A DNA stretch of 64,000 nucleotides from positions 4,588,001 through 4,652,000 of the forward strand of contig NZ_RKQF01000001.1 of the NCBI RefSeq assembly GCF_003814875.1. The letters run 5' to 3'. Every line of letters starts with the position of its first letter. Positions within the stretch are counted from its first letter, which is position 1. The translations under genes and the position numbers were made by a program. This document shows, in pieces, positions 32,275 through 41,001 of the stretch. This DNA comes from Streptomyces sp. Ag109_O5-1 (GTDB lineage: Bacteria; Actinomycetota; Actinomycetes; Streptomycetales; Streptomycetaceae). The notes under the pieces are model-generated. The model worked only from the letters and a program-made list of their open reading frames with translations. It searched no databases and was not told the DNA's origin.

Positions 32275-32685
32275 TCAGCCGAGCACGGCGAGGGCGTCGA
32301 TCTCGATGAGGAGGCCGGCGGGCAGACCGACGTAGACGGTCGTCCGGGCGGCGGGCGGGGCGGTGAGGCCCTGCTCCTCGAAGTAGGCGTTGTAGATGCC
32401 GTTCATCTCGGCGAAGTGGTCCACGTCCGTCAGATAGACGCGGATCATCATCACGTCGTCCCAGGAGGCGCCGCCCTCTTCGAGGATCGCCTTGACGTTG
32501 GCGAGGGTCTGGAGGGTCTGCTCGCGCAGCGTGGGGCCGGCCGGGGTAGGCGGCTTGCCCTCCTCCGCGGGCAGGAAGCCGACCTGGCCGGCGACCTGGA
32601 GGATGTTGCCCTTCCTGACGCCGTGCGAGAACTTCGCGGGCGGGGTGGTATGGGTCTTCGGGGTGAGCGCGATCTTCTCGGTCAT
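32275..32685 (-). CDS. ridA: RidA-family reactive intermediate deaminase
   Basis: A 136-residue RidA/YjgF-family protein, which hydrolyses enamine/imine intermediates released by PLP-dependent deaminases. Visible motifs are KGNILQVAGQVGF, QTLQTLANVKAILEEGGASWDDVMMIRVYL, and the C-terminal RTTVYVGLPAGLLIEIDALAVLG with the substrate-binding Arg. The ATG at 32685 overlaps the IclR stop by one base. Its presence next to a PLP-type deaminase gene (34797) makes biochemical sense. Confidence 0.9.
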   Translation of the reverse strand: MTEKIALTPKTHTTPPAKFSHGVRKGNILQVAGQVGFLPAEEGKPPTPAGPTLREQTLQTLANVKAILEEGGASWDDVMMIRVYLTDVDHFAEMNGIYNAYFEEQGLTAPPAARTTVYVGLPAGLLIEIDALAVLG

Positions 32686-33449
32686 CAGTCGCCGGCTTCC
32701 TTGATCGGGGTTCTGCCTGAGTACTCACCGCTGATCGCGTCCGCCGTACGGCGCACCTGCGGGAGCAGGGTGAGGAGTTGGTCGGCGGTGACGACGACGT
32801 TCGGCGCGGAGACCGACATCGCGGCGACAACGCGCCCGTCGGCGCCGCGGATCGGGGCGGCCACGCAGTTGATGGACTCCTCGTGGCCGCCGAGGTCGGT
32901 GGCCCAGCCCTGTTCGCGCACCTTGGCCAGTTCCTTGCGGAAGGCCTCCGCGTTCGGCGTCGAACGGGCCGTGTACATGGGGTAGTCGAGCTTGTCGGCG
33001 AGGGCCCGCCGCTCGGGCTCGGGCAGGTCCGCGAGGAGCAGCTTGGCGACGGCGGCGACGGTGATCGCGACGGGCTTGCCGATCCGGGAGTACATGCGCA
33101 CCGGGTAGCGGCTCTCGACCTTGTCGATGTAGAGGACCTCGCCCTCCTCGAACACGGCGAGGTGCACGGTGTGCCCGCAGGCCTCGTTGAGCCGGGACAG
33201 GTGAGGGTGGGCGATCTCGCGGATGTCGAGGTTCTCCATCGCCTCCTGGGCGAGGGCGAAGAGGCGGGCGCCGAGCCGGTAGCGCTGGTCGGACTGGCGG
33301 TAGACGAGCCCGTGTTCGTGGAGGGTGCGCAGCAGCCGCAGTGCGGTCGACTTGTGCACGCCGAGGCGGTCGGCGACCTGGCCGAGGTCGGCGGGGCCCT
33401 CCGCGAGCAACGGCAGGATGCTGAGTGCTCGGTCGACGGTCTGGCTCAT
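32685..33449 (-). CDS. IclR-family transcriptional regulator
   Basis: A 254-residue regulator with N-terminal winged helix (SQTVDRALSILPLLAEGPADLGQVADRLGVHKSTALRLLRTL) and C-terminal IclR effector domain (HTVHLAVFEEGEVLYIDKVES, ATDLGGHEESINCVAAPI). ATG at 33449, overlapping the stop of the kinase gene (ATGA) and itself overlapping the RidA start by one base. It probably binds the inverted repeats at 34750-34774 in the divergent promoter and controls both arms of the cluster. Ligand likely a pathway intermediate. Confidence 0.93.
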   Translation of the reverse strand: MSQTVDRALSILPLLAEGPADLGQVADRLGVHKSTALRLLRTLHEHGLVYRQSDQRYRLGARLFALAQEAMENLDIREIAHPHLSRLNEACGHTVHLAVFEEGEVLYIDKVESRYPVRMYSRIGKPVAITVAAVAKLLLADLPEPERRALADKLDYPMYTARSTPNAEAFRKELAKVREQGWATDLGGHEESINCVAAPIRGADGRVVAAMSVSAPNVVVTADQLLTLLPQVRRTADAISGEYSGRTPIKEAGD

Positions 33450-34657
33450 GGGTTGCGTACCTCCTCTTCGGCCGCGTCGGCTTGCGTCCAGCCGGGGCCG
33501 AGTCGAAGTCTCTCCCACGCGGTGTCCCCGAGAGCGGTCAGGCGGTCGGTGGTGTCGCGGGCGGGGGGTACGGCGAGGTCGGCGGGGGTGGTGAGGACGG
33601 CGGCGGCGAAGAGATGGCCGAGCCGGAGTCCCTGCCGTACGGGCAGGCCGCGCAGGGCGCCGGAGAGGAATCCGGCGGCGAAGGCGTCCCCTGCGCCGAC
33701 GGTCGCTACGACGTCGACGGTGGGGGCGGGTTCGAAGGTGCCGTGGGGGTCGGCCGGGGGCGGGGTTTCACTCGCCCGCGCTTGCTGGGTGGCTCGATGG
33801 AACGCGGCTGGGCAGCGCCCCGTAAGGGGCGCGGGGCTGTATTCGATGTGCGGCTGCCGCCGCGTGGGCGCGACCAGCCCCCACCGGGCCGCGGCCGAAG
33901 AACCGCCCGCACCACCCCGCTGAAACGCCGTCGCCCCCTTCGCCCCCTCCTTCACCACCAACACCGCGGGCTCTGGCAGCAGTTCCCGAATCGCCTCCGG
34001 CCCGCCCCCCACCCCCCACGCCAGCTCCGCCTCGTCCTCCCCCACAAAGACGATGTCGGCCCGACGCGCCAGCTCCAACAGCACCTCCGCGCCGCCGGAG
34101 CCGGGCCACAGCCCCGGCCGGTAGTTCACGTCGAACGACACCACCGGCCGCCCTCCGGCGGGCGCCGTCAGCTCTCGCAACAACCCCAGGCACCCCTCCG
34201 ACAACGCGGCCGTGATCCCCGACAGATGCAGGACCCGTCCCGCCCGCACCGCGCCCAGATCCACGTTGGCCGCCGACATCGCGGACGCCGCAGACCCCGC
34301 CCGGTAATAAGCCACCTCGTGCGCGTCCGTCGCCCGGTCCCCCGCCGTACGGAAGTACACGCCCGTCGGGCGCACGGCGTCGCGGCCCACGTGCGAGACG
34401 TCCACGCCGTACGACGCGACCGTCTCCACCAGGTGATCGCCGAACCCGTCCGTCCCGACCCGGCTGACCCACCGCACGGCGTGGCCGGCGGCAGCCAGCC
34501 CGCAGGCCACGTTGGACTCGGCACCGCCGATCGCACGGTCGAAGGACGGTACGCCCGCGAGCCGCCCCGGCCGGGTGGGCAGGAACGTGACCATGGACTC
34601 GCCGAGCGCGACGACGTCCGGGGCGTCAACGGCGTCAACGGCATCCGTGGCCTTCAC
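33446..34657 (-). CDS. PfkB-family sugar kinase (KdgK-like) with in-frame intergenic repeat insertion
   Basis: A 403-residue ribokinase-family kinase, probably phosphorylating 2-keto-3-deoxygluconate or a similar sugar acid. Signatures are GGAESNVACGLAAAGH (44-59) and the anion-hole/catalytic TVGAGDAFAAGF (319-330), with Asp324 as base. Residues about 246-306 do not belong to the family. They are the translation of a dispersed Streptomyces repeat and flanks (33740-33922), placed between the VVKEGAKGATAF strand and the FEPAPTVDVVATVGAGD motif. Without it the protein would be a normal ~340 residues. ATG at 34657. Activity of the interrupted enzyme is uncertain. Confidence 0.88.
   Translation of the reverse strand: MKATDAVDAVDAPDVVALGESMVTFLPTRPGRLAGVPSFDRAIGGAESNVACGLAAAGHAVRWVSRVGTDGFGDHLVETVASYGVDVSHVGRDAVRPTGVYFRTAGDRATDAHEVAYYRAGSAASAMSAANVDLGAVRAGRVLHLSGITAALSEGCLGLLRELTAPAGGRPVVSFDVNYRPGLWPGSGGAEVLLELARRADIVFVGEDEAELAWGVGGGPEAIRELLPEPAVLVVKEGAKGATAFQRGGAGGSSAAARWGLVAPTRRQPHIEYSPAPLTGRCPAAFHRATQQARASETPPPADPHGTFEPAPTVDVVATVGAGDAFAAGFLSGALRGLPVRQGLRLGHLFAAAVLTTPADLAVPPARDTTDRLTALGDTAWERLRLGPGWTQADAAEEEVRNP
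33816..33883 (-). repeat. Dispersed Streptomyces intergenic repeat, copy 3 (inside a CDS)
   Basis: It contains aggggcgcggggctgt, gatgtgcggct, gccgccgcgtgggcgcgaccagccccc, as in the copies at 37707 and 52787. It is the only copy in the window that lies wholly within a recognised domain-coding gene, and it keeps the frame open. Confidence 0.88.
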
Positions 34658-34749
34658 GATGGTCGTGGCTCCTCGTCGATGGGGAGGGTCGCTGTGAGCT
34701 CCATTGACCCGGCGTTGGCGTGGATGTTAGACAGCGGTAAGCGATATAC

Positions 34750-34774
34750 GCAATGAGCGTTGCACATAATGCAA
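34750..34774. promoter_or_regulatory. Candidate IclR operator in the divergent promoter
   Basis: Two overlapping inverted repeats, GCAA-TGAGCG-TTGC (34750-34763) and TTGCA-CATAA-TGCAA (34760-34774), lie in an AT-rich segment between the kinase (ends upstream at 34657) and the deaminase-like gene (34797). IclR regulators typically bind such short palindromes. The ribosome site GGGAGG of the + gene follows. Confidence 0.55.
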
Positions 34775-34796
34775 TCAGCTCGAGCAGGGAGGTTCC

Positions 34797-36074
34797 GTGA
34801 CCCTCGCCCCCGGCACCGAAGCGCTCGCCCGTCTCGCGGAAGAACGCGTCGACCACCGCTTCAAGGGCCTCCCGCCGGACGCCGAGGGCCGCACCGTCGG
34901 CGAGCTGGCCGCCCAGCGCCGCAACCTCTTCTCCGACGGCTTCGCCACCCCGGTGCTGGCCCTCTCCGCCGAGCGCCTGGAGCACAATCTCGCGCTGATG
35001 GAGACGTACACCGAACGGCACGGCCTCGCCTTCGCCCCGCACGGCAAGACCTCCATGGCCCCGCAGCTCTTCCGGCGCCAGATCGAGCACGGGGCATGGG
35101 GCATCACCCTCGCCGTGCCGCATCAGGTGCGGGTGGCACGGGCGTTCGGCACCCGGCGGGTCTTCCTCGCCAACGAGCTCGTGGACGCCCCGGCCCTCCG
35201 CTGGATCGCGGCCGAGCTGGAGCGGGACGAGGACTTCCGCTTCCTTTGCTACGTCGACTCCGTGCGCGGGGTCGGGCTGATGGACGCGGCGCTGCGCGGG
35301 GCCGGCCGCCCGGTGGACGTCGTCGTCGAGCTCGCCGCGGGGGAGGGCGCCCGTACCGGCGTCCGTACGGAGGCGGAGTGCGCGGCGGTCGCGGACGCGG
35401 TGGCCGGGACCGAGACCCTGCGGCTGGTGGGCGTGGCCGGGTACGAGGGCGAGGTGCCGGAGGCGGGCCCGGAGCGGGTGCACGCCTATCTGCGTCGCCT
35501 CGTCGCCCTCGCCGTCGACTTCGACAAGGCGGGGCGGTTCGCGGACCTGACGGAGATCGTCGTCAGCGCGGGCGGCAGCGCCTGGTTCGACGCGGTGGCG
35601 GACGTCTTCGCCGGGATCCCCGAACTCTCGCTCCCTGTACTGAAGTTGCTGCGGTCGGGGGCGTACGTCTCGCACGACGACGGCCGCTATCGCGAGATCA
35701 CCCCCTTCAACCGTGTCCCCGAGGAGGGCGCCCTGGAGCCGGCCTTCCGCCTCTGGGCGCAGATCGTCTCCCGCCCCTCCCCCGGGCAGGCCTTCGCCAA
35801 CGCGGGCAAGCGGGACGCGGCCTACGACCTCCATCTCCCGTTCGCCCAGGTGATCCGCCGGGACGGCACGGAGCGTCCGGCGACCGGCGTCGAGGTGACC
35901 GGTCTGTCCGACCAGCACACCTGGCTGCGCACCGCGCCCGAGGCGGACCTGGAGGTCGGGGACTGGGTGGGCCTCGGCCTGTCCCACCCGTGCACGTCGT
36001 TCGACAAGTGGCAGCTGATCCCGGTCGTCGAGGCGGACGGAACGGTCGTCGACTACATCCGCACGTTCTTCTAA
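34797..36074 (+). CDS. D-amino acid deaminase / D-threonine aldolase-like PLP enzyme
   Basis: A 425-residue PLP enzyme of the alanine racemase-like barrel family that includes D-threonine aldolase, D-serine dehydratase and amino acid deaminases. The PLP-lysine region is LAFAPHGKTSMAPQLF (Lys83). The C-terminal domain has the metal-binding His/Cys pair region GLSDQHTWL and GLSHPCTSFDKWQ, as in eukaryotic-type D-serine dehydratase (DSD1). The GTG at 34797 follows GGGAGG. It is the first gene of the + arm, 19 nt before the D-aminoacylase. Likely converts free D-amino acids to 2-oxo acids. Confidence 0.85.
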   Translation: MTLAPGTEALARLAEERVDHRFKGLPPDAEGRTVGELAAQRRNLFSDGFATPVLALSAERLEHNLALMETYTERHGLAFAPHGKTSMAPQLFRRQIEHGAWGITLAVPHQVRVARAFGTRRVFLANELVDAPALRWIAAELERDEDFRFLCYVDSVRGVGLMDAALRGAGRPVDVVVELAAGEGARTGVRTEAECAAVADAVAGTETLRLVGVAGYEGEVPEAGPERVHAYLRRLVALAVDFDKAGRFADLTEIVVSAGGSAWFDAVADVFAGIPELSLPVLKLLRSGAYVSHDDGRYREITPFNRVPEEGALEPAFRLWAQIVSRPSPGQAFANAGKRDAAYDLHLPFAQVIRRDGTERPATGVEVTGLSDQHTWLRTAPEADLEVGDWVGLGLSHPCTSFDKWQLIPVVEADGTVVDYIRTFF

Positions 36075-36093
36075 GAGGATTCCAGGAGGGATC

Positions 36094-37710
36094 ATGGAGG
36101 ATCTGGTCATCCGGGACGCGGACGTCGTCGACGGCAGCGGCGAACCCTCGTACCGCGCGGACGTGGTCGTCGACGACGGCAGGATCGTGTCGATCGTCAA
36201 GGAAGCCGCCGCGGCCGGCTGCCAACGCCCGCGCGCCATGCGCGAGTTGGACGCGGAAGGCCTGGTCCTCTCCCCCGGCTTCATCGACATGCACGCTCAC
36301 AGCGACCTGGCCCTGCTCCGCGACCCCGACCACAGCGCCAAGGCCGCGCAGGGGGTGACCCTGGAGGTCCTGGGCCAGGACGGGCTGTCGTACGCCCCGG
36401 TCGACGACCGCACCCTGGAGGAGGTCCGCCGGGCGATCACCGGCTGGAACGGCCACGGCGACGACATCGACTTCGACTGGCGGTCGGTCGGCGAGTACCT
36501 GGACCGCCTCGACCGGGGCATCGCCGTGAACGCGGCCTACCTGATCCCCCAGGGCACGGTCCGCGCCCTGGCCGTCGGCTGGGAGGACCGCGAGGCGACC
36601 CCCGCCGAACTCGACCGGATGCGGCGGCTGGTGGCGGAGGGCCTGGAACAGGGCGCGATGGGCCTGTCCTCCGGTCTGACCTACACCCCCGGCATGTACG
36701 CCAAGAACGCCGAACTGACCGAGCTGTGCCGGGTGGTGGCGGAGTACGGCGGCTACTACTGCCCGCACCACCGCTCGTACGGCGCGGGCGCCCTGGAGGC
36801 CTACGCGGAGATGGTCGTCCTCGCCCGGGAGGCGGACTGCCCGCTCCATCTGGCCCACGCCACCATGAACTTCGGCGTGAACAAGGGCCGGGCACCCGAG
36901 TTGCTGGCACTGCTCGACGAGGCCCTCGCCTCCGGCGCCGACATCACCCTCGACACCTACCCCTACACCCCCGGCAGCACGACCCTCGCGGCGATGCTGC
37001 CGAGCTGGGCGAACGAGGGCGGCCCGGAGGCGGCGCTGGCCCGGCTGGCGGACGACGCCACCGCCGAACGCATCCGCCACCACCTGGAGAACGTCGGCTC
37101 CGACGGCTGCCACGGCGTCCCCATCGAATGGGACACGATCGAGATCTCGGGCGTGGCCGATCCGGCCCTGGCCGACTTTGTCGGCCATACGGTCGAGGAG
37201 TCGGCGCGGCGACGCGGCGAACCCCCGTGGACGACGGCCCGCCACCTCCTCCTGGCGGACCGCCTGGCCCCCTCCATCCTCCAGCACGTCGGCCACGAGG
37301 AGAACGTCCGCACGATCATGCGCCACCCGGTCCACACCGGCGGTTCGGACGGCATCCTCCAGGGCGCGAAGCCGCACCCCCGCGCCTACGGCACCTTTCC
37401 GCACTACCTCGGCCACTACGTACGGGAGTGGGGAGTCCTGTCCCTGGAGGAGTGCGTGGCCCACCTCACCGCCCGCCCCGCGGCCCGGCTGCGCCTGCCG
37501 GACCGGGGCCTGGTCCGCGAGGGCTACCGGGCCGACGTGGTCCTCTTCGACCCGCAGACGGTGGCGGCGGGCTCCACGTTCGAGGAGCCTCGCAAGCTGC
37601 CGACGGGCATCCCGTACGTCCTGATCAACGGCCGGTTCGTGATCGAGAACGGCCGGAGAACGGACGAAATGGCGGGACGCTCCATCCGACGTGCGCCCCG
37701 ACTCGCCTAG
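36094..37710 (+). CDS. N-acyl-D-amino-acid deacylase (amidohydrolase family)
   Basis: A 538-residue D-aminoacylase-like amidohydrolase. Metal ligands are visible in PGFIDMHAHSDLALL (HxH), PHHRSYG and LHLAHAT, and the late Asp in HTGGSDGIL. The ATG at 36094 has AGGAGGGA 4-11 nt upstream. The enzyme releases free D-amino acids from N-acyl forms, which the preceding deaminase-like enzyme and RidA could then process. Downstream lies a dispersed intergenic repeat rather than another gene, ending the operon. Confidence 0.92.
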   Translation: MEDLVIRDADVVDGSGEPSYRADVVVDDGRIVSIVKEAAAAGCQRPRAMRELDAEGLVLSPGFIDMHAHSDLALLRDPDHSAKAAQGVTLEVLGQDGLSYAPVDDRTLEEVRRAITGWNGHGDDIDFDWRSVGEYLDRLDRGIAVNAAYLIPQGTVRALAVGWEDREATPAELDRMRRLVAEGLEQGAMGLSSGLTYTPGMYAKNAELTELCRVVAEYGGYYCPHHRSYGAGALEAYAEMVVLAREADCPLHLAHATMNFGVNKGRAPELLALLDEALASGADITLDTYPYTPGSTTLAAMLPSWANEGGPEAALARLADDATAERIRHHLENVGSDGCHGVPIEWDTIEISGVADPALADFVGHTVEESARRRGEPPWTTARHLLLADRLAPSILQHVGHEENVRTIMRHPVHTGGSDGILQGAKPHPRAYGTFPHYLGHYVREWGVLSLEECVAHLTARPAARLRLPDRGLVREGYRADVVLFDPQTVAAGSTFEEPRKLPTGIPYVLINGRFVIENGRRTDEMAGRSIRRAPRLA

Positions 37711-37766
37711 GGGCGCGGGGCTGTGTCGATGTGCGGCTACCGCCGCGTGGGCGCGACCAGCCCCCC
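37707..37766 (+). repeat. Dispersed Streptomyces intergenic repeat, copy 4
   Basis: It contains aggggcgcggggctgtgtcgat, gtgcggctaccgccgcgtggg and cgcgaccagccccc. The copy begins at the deacylase stop codon and fills the convergent gap before the serine protease gene, where its inverted structure may act as a terminator. Confidence 0.85.
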
Positions 37767-37804
37767 GCACACCCGCACCCGACAAGGGTGCGCCCAGCGG
37801 AGCG

Positions 37805-38638
37805 TTACGGCTTGGGCAGCGTGCACGCACTCGCGCTGAGGTTCAGCACATTCCCCGTCGTGAAGCACGCCGGAATGTTGTACGTCTCCTCGGCGTAGTT
37901 GATCCCCTGCCGGACCGTGATGTTGCCGCTCTCGTCCACCTCGCACGGGTTGTCGACGGTGCACCGCTCCCCGTCCTCGTTGCCCGTGTTGTTGATGGCG
38001 ACGACCTTGCCCGTGCTGGTGTCGATCACCGGCGACCCCGACGTGCCGCCGATCGTGTTGCACGCGGAGGTGTAGCGGACCGAGTCCTTCCAGGTCCAGT
38101 CGCCCTCCTTCAGCCGGTACACGAACCCGTCGATGTTGCAGCTGTAGATCGTCTTCCAGTACCCGGAGACGACCTTGATGGCGGTGCCGGCGGTCGGGTG
38201 GGTGTCGCTGAGGGTGAGCGGGCTGATGCCGTAGGAGCTCTTGATCGCCGAGTACGTCGTGGTGGTGCGGTAGATCGTGACGTCCGTGTCGGTCATCGTC
38301 GAGTAGACGACCTGGTTCGCGCGGAGCGTGGCGACGCGCGTGCCGGAGGAGTTGAGCAGTCCGAAGGTACGGCTGGAGGACTGCCCGGTGATGACCTCGC
38401 CGGGGTCCGGGAAGCCGGTCTCCAGGCAGTGGCCGTTGGTCATCACCAGCGCCGGGTCGGTGTCCGCGGAGTTCGGGAAGCGGATGACGGACCCGGAACA
38501 GTTGCTGAGCGAGACGGTACCTGCGAAGTTGACGGTCACCGCCGCGGCCGCCTTGGCCTGCGGCGCGGCGACCGCCGGTGCCACGCCGATCCCGGTGATG
38601 GCCAGGGAGGCGAGCGCGGCGACGAGAGGCTTGTTCAT
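37805..38638 (-). CDS. Secreted trypsin-like serine protease
   Basis: A 277-residue exported S1-family protease. Signal peptide 1-24 (LASLAITGIGVAPAVA|APQ). Catalytic triad: His in VMTNGHCLE, Asp in MTDTDVTIYR, Ser in IGGTSGSPVIDT. Several Cys could form disulfides (SNCSGS, GHC, YSCNID, SACNTIGG, ERCTVDNPCEV). ATG at 38638. The mature part starts close to the signal without a long pro-region, unlike alpha-lytic-type proteases. It stands alone, convergent with the D-aminoacylase gene. Confidence 0.9.
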   Translation of the reverse strand: MNKPLVAALASLAITGIGVAPAVAAPQAKAAAAVTVNFAGTVSLSNCSGSVIRFPNSADTDPALVMTNGHCLETGFPDPGEVITGQSSSRTFGLLNSSGTRVATLRANQVVYSTMTDTDVTIYRTTTTYSAIKSSYGISPLTLSDTHPTAGTAIKVVSGYWKTIYSCNIDGFVYRLKEGDWTWKDSVRYTSACNTIGGTSGSPVIDTSTGKVVAINNTGNEDGERCTVDNPCEVDESGNITVRQGINYAEETYNIPACFTTGNVLNLSASACTLPKP

Positions 38639-38894
38639 GTGGGGGTCCCCTCTATACGACGAGGGTGACCGGAGATCTTCCGGCCACCCGCATTCTTGTC
38701 ATGCACATTCTCAACACAACAAGGTGCGGGGGCAAGATGCTGTTTCCGGTCGACCGGAGCCGCCGAGACCTCCTGACACGGATGACGACGAACCGCCGCG
38801 GCCGGTTGGCCGGTTGCGTCACCCGGCCCAGCCCGGCTCGAACGGGGCGACCCGCACGGCCTGCCGGCCTCATGGCGCATCCCCCTAACACCCC

Positions 38895-39524
38895 CTAACG
38901 CCCCCTGCCGCCACCCCTCCCGTGGCCCCAGCCGTGCCCCCCGTACGTCGGGGTCGCGGTCGGCGTCGGGGTCATGGTGACGGCAGTCGGCGAGGGTGCC
39001 CCACTGGCACTACGCGTCGGGACGGTGCTCGGCGAGGGGATCGCCGATGCCGACAACCCGGCCGTGGACGTGGCGGCGGACCCGGATGCCGCGCCGGTCG
39101 CCGGCGACGCCGCGGCCGACTTCGGGGACGGGGTGGCCGACGCGCCGCGCGGGCTCTCCTGCGGCGACTCGCCGGCCGTGTGCTTCGTACGGTTCTGCTC
39201 GCCCTGCGTGCCGTCCGTCGACGAGGAGAAGGCGAAACCGGCGATCAGCGCGGCCACGGACGCGGCCCCCACCGCCCCCACGGCGACCGCCACGTGCTTC
39301 GCACGCGGGCCGCCCACGCCACGAGCCGCCGCCCGCCGCCGCTCCGCCCGGCCCGGTCCCGGTGCGGTGGGCGATATCCGGGGCAGCTCGCTCGTCTCGT
39401 CGTATGCGTTGAGCCAGCCGTGCGCGAACGCCGGATCCCGGTACTCCTCGTACTCGGGGGCGGGTCCGCCCTGGCGCTGGTAGACGTTGGGCGCCCCGGT
39501 CTCGTCCTCGGCAGGTCTCGGCAT
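38895..39524 (-). CDS. Membrane-anchored Ser/Thr/Pro-rich hypothetical protein
   Basis: A 209-residue protein. Residues 1-70 are cytoplasmic and include FAHGWLNAYDETSELPRI, a motif recurring in Streptomyces hypothetical proteins. One transmembrane segment lies at about 76-97 (VAVAVGAVGAASVAALIAGFAF). The rest is a low-complexity Ala/Ser/Thr/Pro-rich extracellular stalk ending GWGHGRGGGRGR. Function unknown; the stalk resembles wall-spanning linkers. ATG at 39524, divergent from the aminotransferase gene. Confidence 0.75.
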   Translation of the reverse strand: MPRPAEDETGAPNVYQRQGGPAPEYEEYRDPAFAHGWLNAYDETSELPRISPTAPGPGRAERRRAAARGVGGPRAKHVAVAVGAVGAASVAALIAGFAFSSSTDGTQGEQNRTKHTAGESPQESPRGASATPSPKSAAASPATGAASGSAATSTAGLSASAIPSPSTVPTRSASGAPSPTAVTMTPTPTATPTYGGHGWGHGRGGGRGR

Positions 39525-39683
39525 GGACGCGAATTCTAGGGAGGGCGGGCGGCTTTGAGACAGCTACCGGCGATAACAGGCCAAATCATCAGGTCGTATT
39601 CATGTCCCACCAGTGCTCCTCCCGTGTCTCACGTGGTGGAAAACACGGCCCGACGGGCGTTACCGCACCGTAAGCTCACGGAC

Positions 39684-40895
39684 ATGCAGGTGATCCAGTC
39701 GACCAAGCTCGCCAATGTCTGTTACGAGATCCGGGGCCCGGTTCTCGAGGAGGCGATGCGGCTTGAGGCGGCGGGACACCGCATCCTCAAGCTCAACACC
39801 GGAAACCCGGCCGCCTTCGGTTTCGAGTGCCCGCCGGAGATCCTGGAGGACATCCTCCGCAACGTCTCCACGGCCCACGGCTACGGGGACGCGAAGGGCC
39901 TGCTGGCCGCCCGCCGCGCGGTGGTCATGCACAACCAGACCATCGGCATCGAGACCGACGTCGAGCACGTCTTCATCGGCAACGGCGTCTCCGAGCTGAT
40001 CGTGATGGCGATGCAGGGGCTGCTCGACGACGGGGACGAGGTGCTGGTCCCGGCGCCGGACTACCCGCTGTGGACCGCGGCGGTCTCCCTCTCCGGCGGT
40101 ACGGCCGTGCACTACCGGTGCGACGAGCAGTCGGACTGGATGCCCGACCTCGCCGACATCGAGCGCAAGGTCAGCGACCGCACCAAGGCGATCGTCATCA
40201 TCAACCCGAACAACCCGACGGGCGCGGTGTACGACGAGGCGATGCTGCGCGGGCTGACCGATATCGCCCGCCGCCACAACCTGCTGGTCTGCTCGGACGA
40301 GATCTACGACAAGATCCTCTACGACGACGCCACGCACACCCCGACCGCCTCCGTCGCCCCGGACCTGCTCACGCTCACCTTCAACGGCATGTCCAAGGCC
40401 TACCGGGTGGCCGGCTACCGGGTCGGCTGGATGTCCATCTCCGGCCCCCGCGCGCACGCCGACTCCTACATCGAGGGCCTGACGATCCTCGCGAACATGC
40501 GGCTGTGCGCGAACATGCCGGGTCAGCACGGTGTCGTGGCCGCGCTGAGCGGCCGCCAGACGATCAACGACCTGGTGCTGCCGGGCGGGCGGCTGAAGGA
40601 GCAGGTGGACACGGCGTACGAGCTGCTCACCCAGATCCCGGGCGTGAGCTGCGTCCGGCCCAAGGGCGCCCTCTACCTCTTCCCGCGCCTCGACCCCCAG
40701 GTCTTCAAGATCAAGGACGACCGGCAGATGGTCCTGGACCTGCTGCGGCAGGAGAAGATCATGGTGGTCCAGGGCAGCGGCTTCAACTGGCCGGAACCGG
40801 ATCACTTCCGGGTGGTGACGCTGCCGGCGATCGGCGACCTGCGGGACGCGATCACACGGATCGGGCGGTTCCTGGACGGATACAGCCAGCGATAG
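39684..40895 (+). CDS. AlaA-like PLP-dependent aminotransferase (class I/II)
   Basis: A 403-residue cytoplasmic aminotransferase closely resembling glutamate-pyruvate transaminase AlaA. Motifs are LKLNTGNPAAFGF, HGYGDAKGLLAAR, VIINPNNPTGAVYD and the PLP-Lys segment TFNGMSKAYRVAGYRVGW. Length is normal. The ATG at 39684 is chosen because MQVIQSTKLANVCYEIRGP matches the family start, and TAAGCT lies 8 nt before it, consistent with a leaderless mRNA; an open frame extends to 39555. Likely makes alanine from pyruvate and glutamate. Confidence 0.92.
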   Translation: MQVIQSTKLANVCYEIRGPVLEEAMRLEAAGHRILKLNTGNPAAFGFECPPEILEDILRNVSTAHGYGDAKGLLAARRAVVMHNQTIGIETDVEHVFIGNGVSELIVMAMQGLLDDGDEVLVPAPDYPLWTAAVSLSGGTAVHYRCDEQSDWMPDLADIERKVSDRTKAIVIINPNNPTGAVYDEAMLRGLTDIARRHNLLVCSDEIYDKILYDDATHTPTASVAPDLLTLTFNGMSKAYRVAGYRVGWMSISGPRAHADSYIEGLTILANMRLCANMPGQHGVVAALSGRQTINDLVLPGGRLKEQVDTAYELLTQIPGVSCVRPKGALYLFPRLDPQVFKIKDDRQMVLDLLRQEKIMVVQGSGFNWPEPDHFRVVTLPAIGDLRDAITRIGRFLDGYSQR

Positions 40896-40945
40896 GCGCC
40901 AGCCGCAGGTAGCCGCCGGGGCACCGTCCGTGAACGTGGTCAACT

Positions 40946-40995
40946 TTAGACGAGATCTAAGCTAGGATGGCTTCCTGTCAGAGCACAGGAGGCCA
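40946..40995 (+). promoter_or_regulatory. Promoter and hairpin over the ribosome site of the SCO4983-like gene
   Basis: TTAGA-CGAGA-TCTAA (40946-40960) is an inverted repeat overlapping a -10-like TAAGCT/TAGGAT pair. Next, 40968-40978 and 40985-40995 can form an 11-bp stem (one G-U pair) around a 6-nt loop. Its 3' arm contains the whole AGGAGG ribosome site (40987-40992) of the gene starting at 41002. Confidence 0.45.
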
Positions 40996-41001
40996 TCTCC
41001 C

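Noticed and set aside
35707..37830. Minus-strand 707-codon frame opposite the D-aminoacylase
   Set aside because: Antisense shadow; amidohydrolase metal motifs are on the plus strand.
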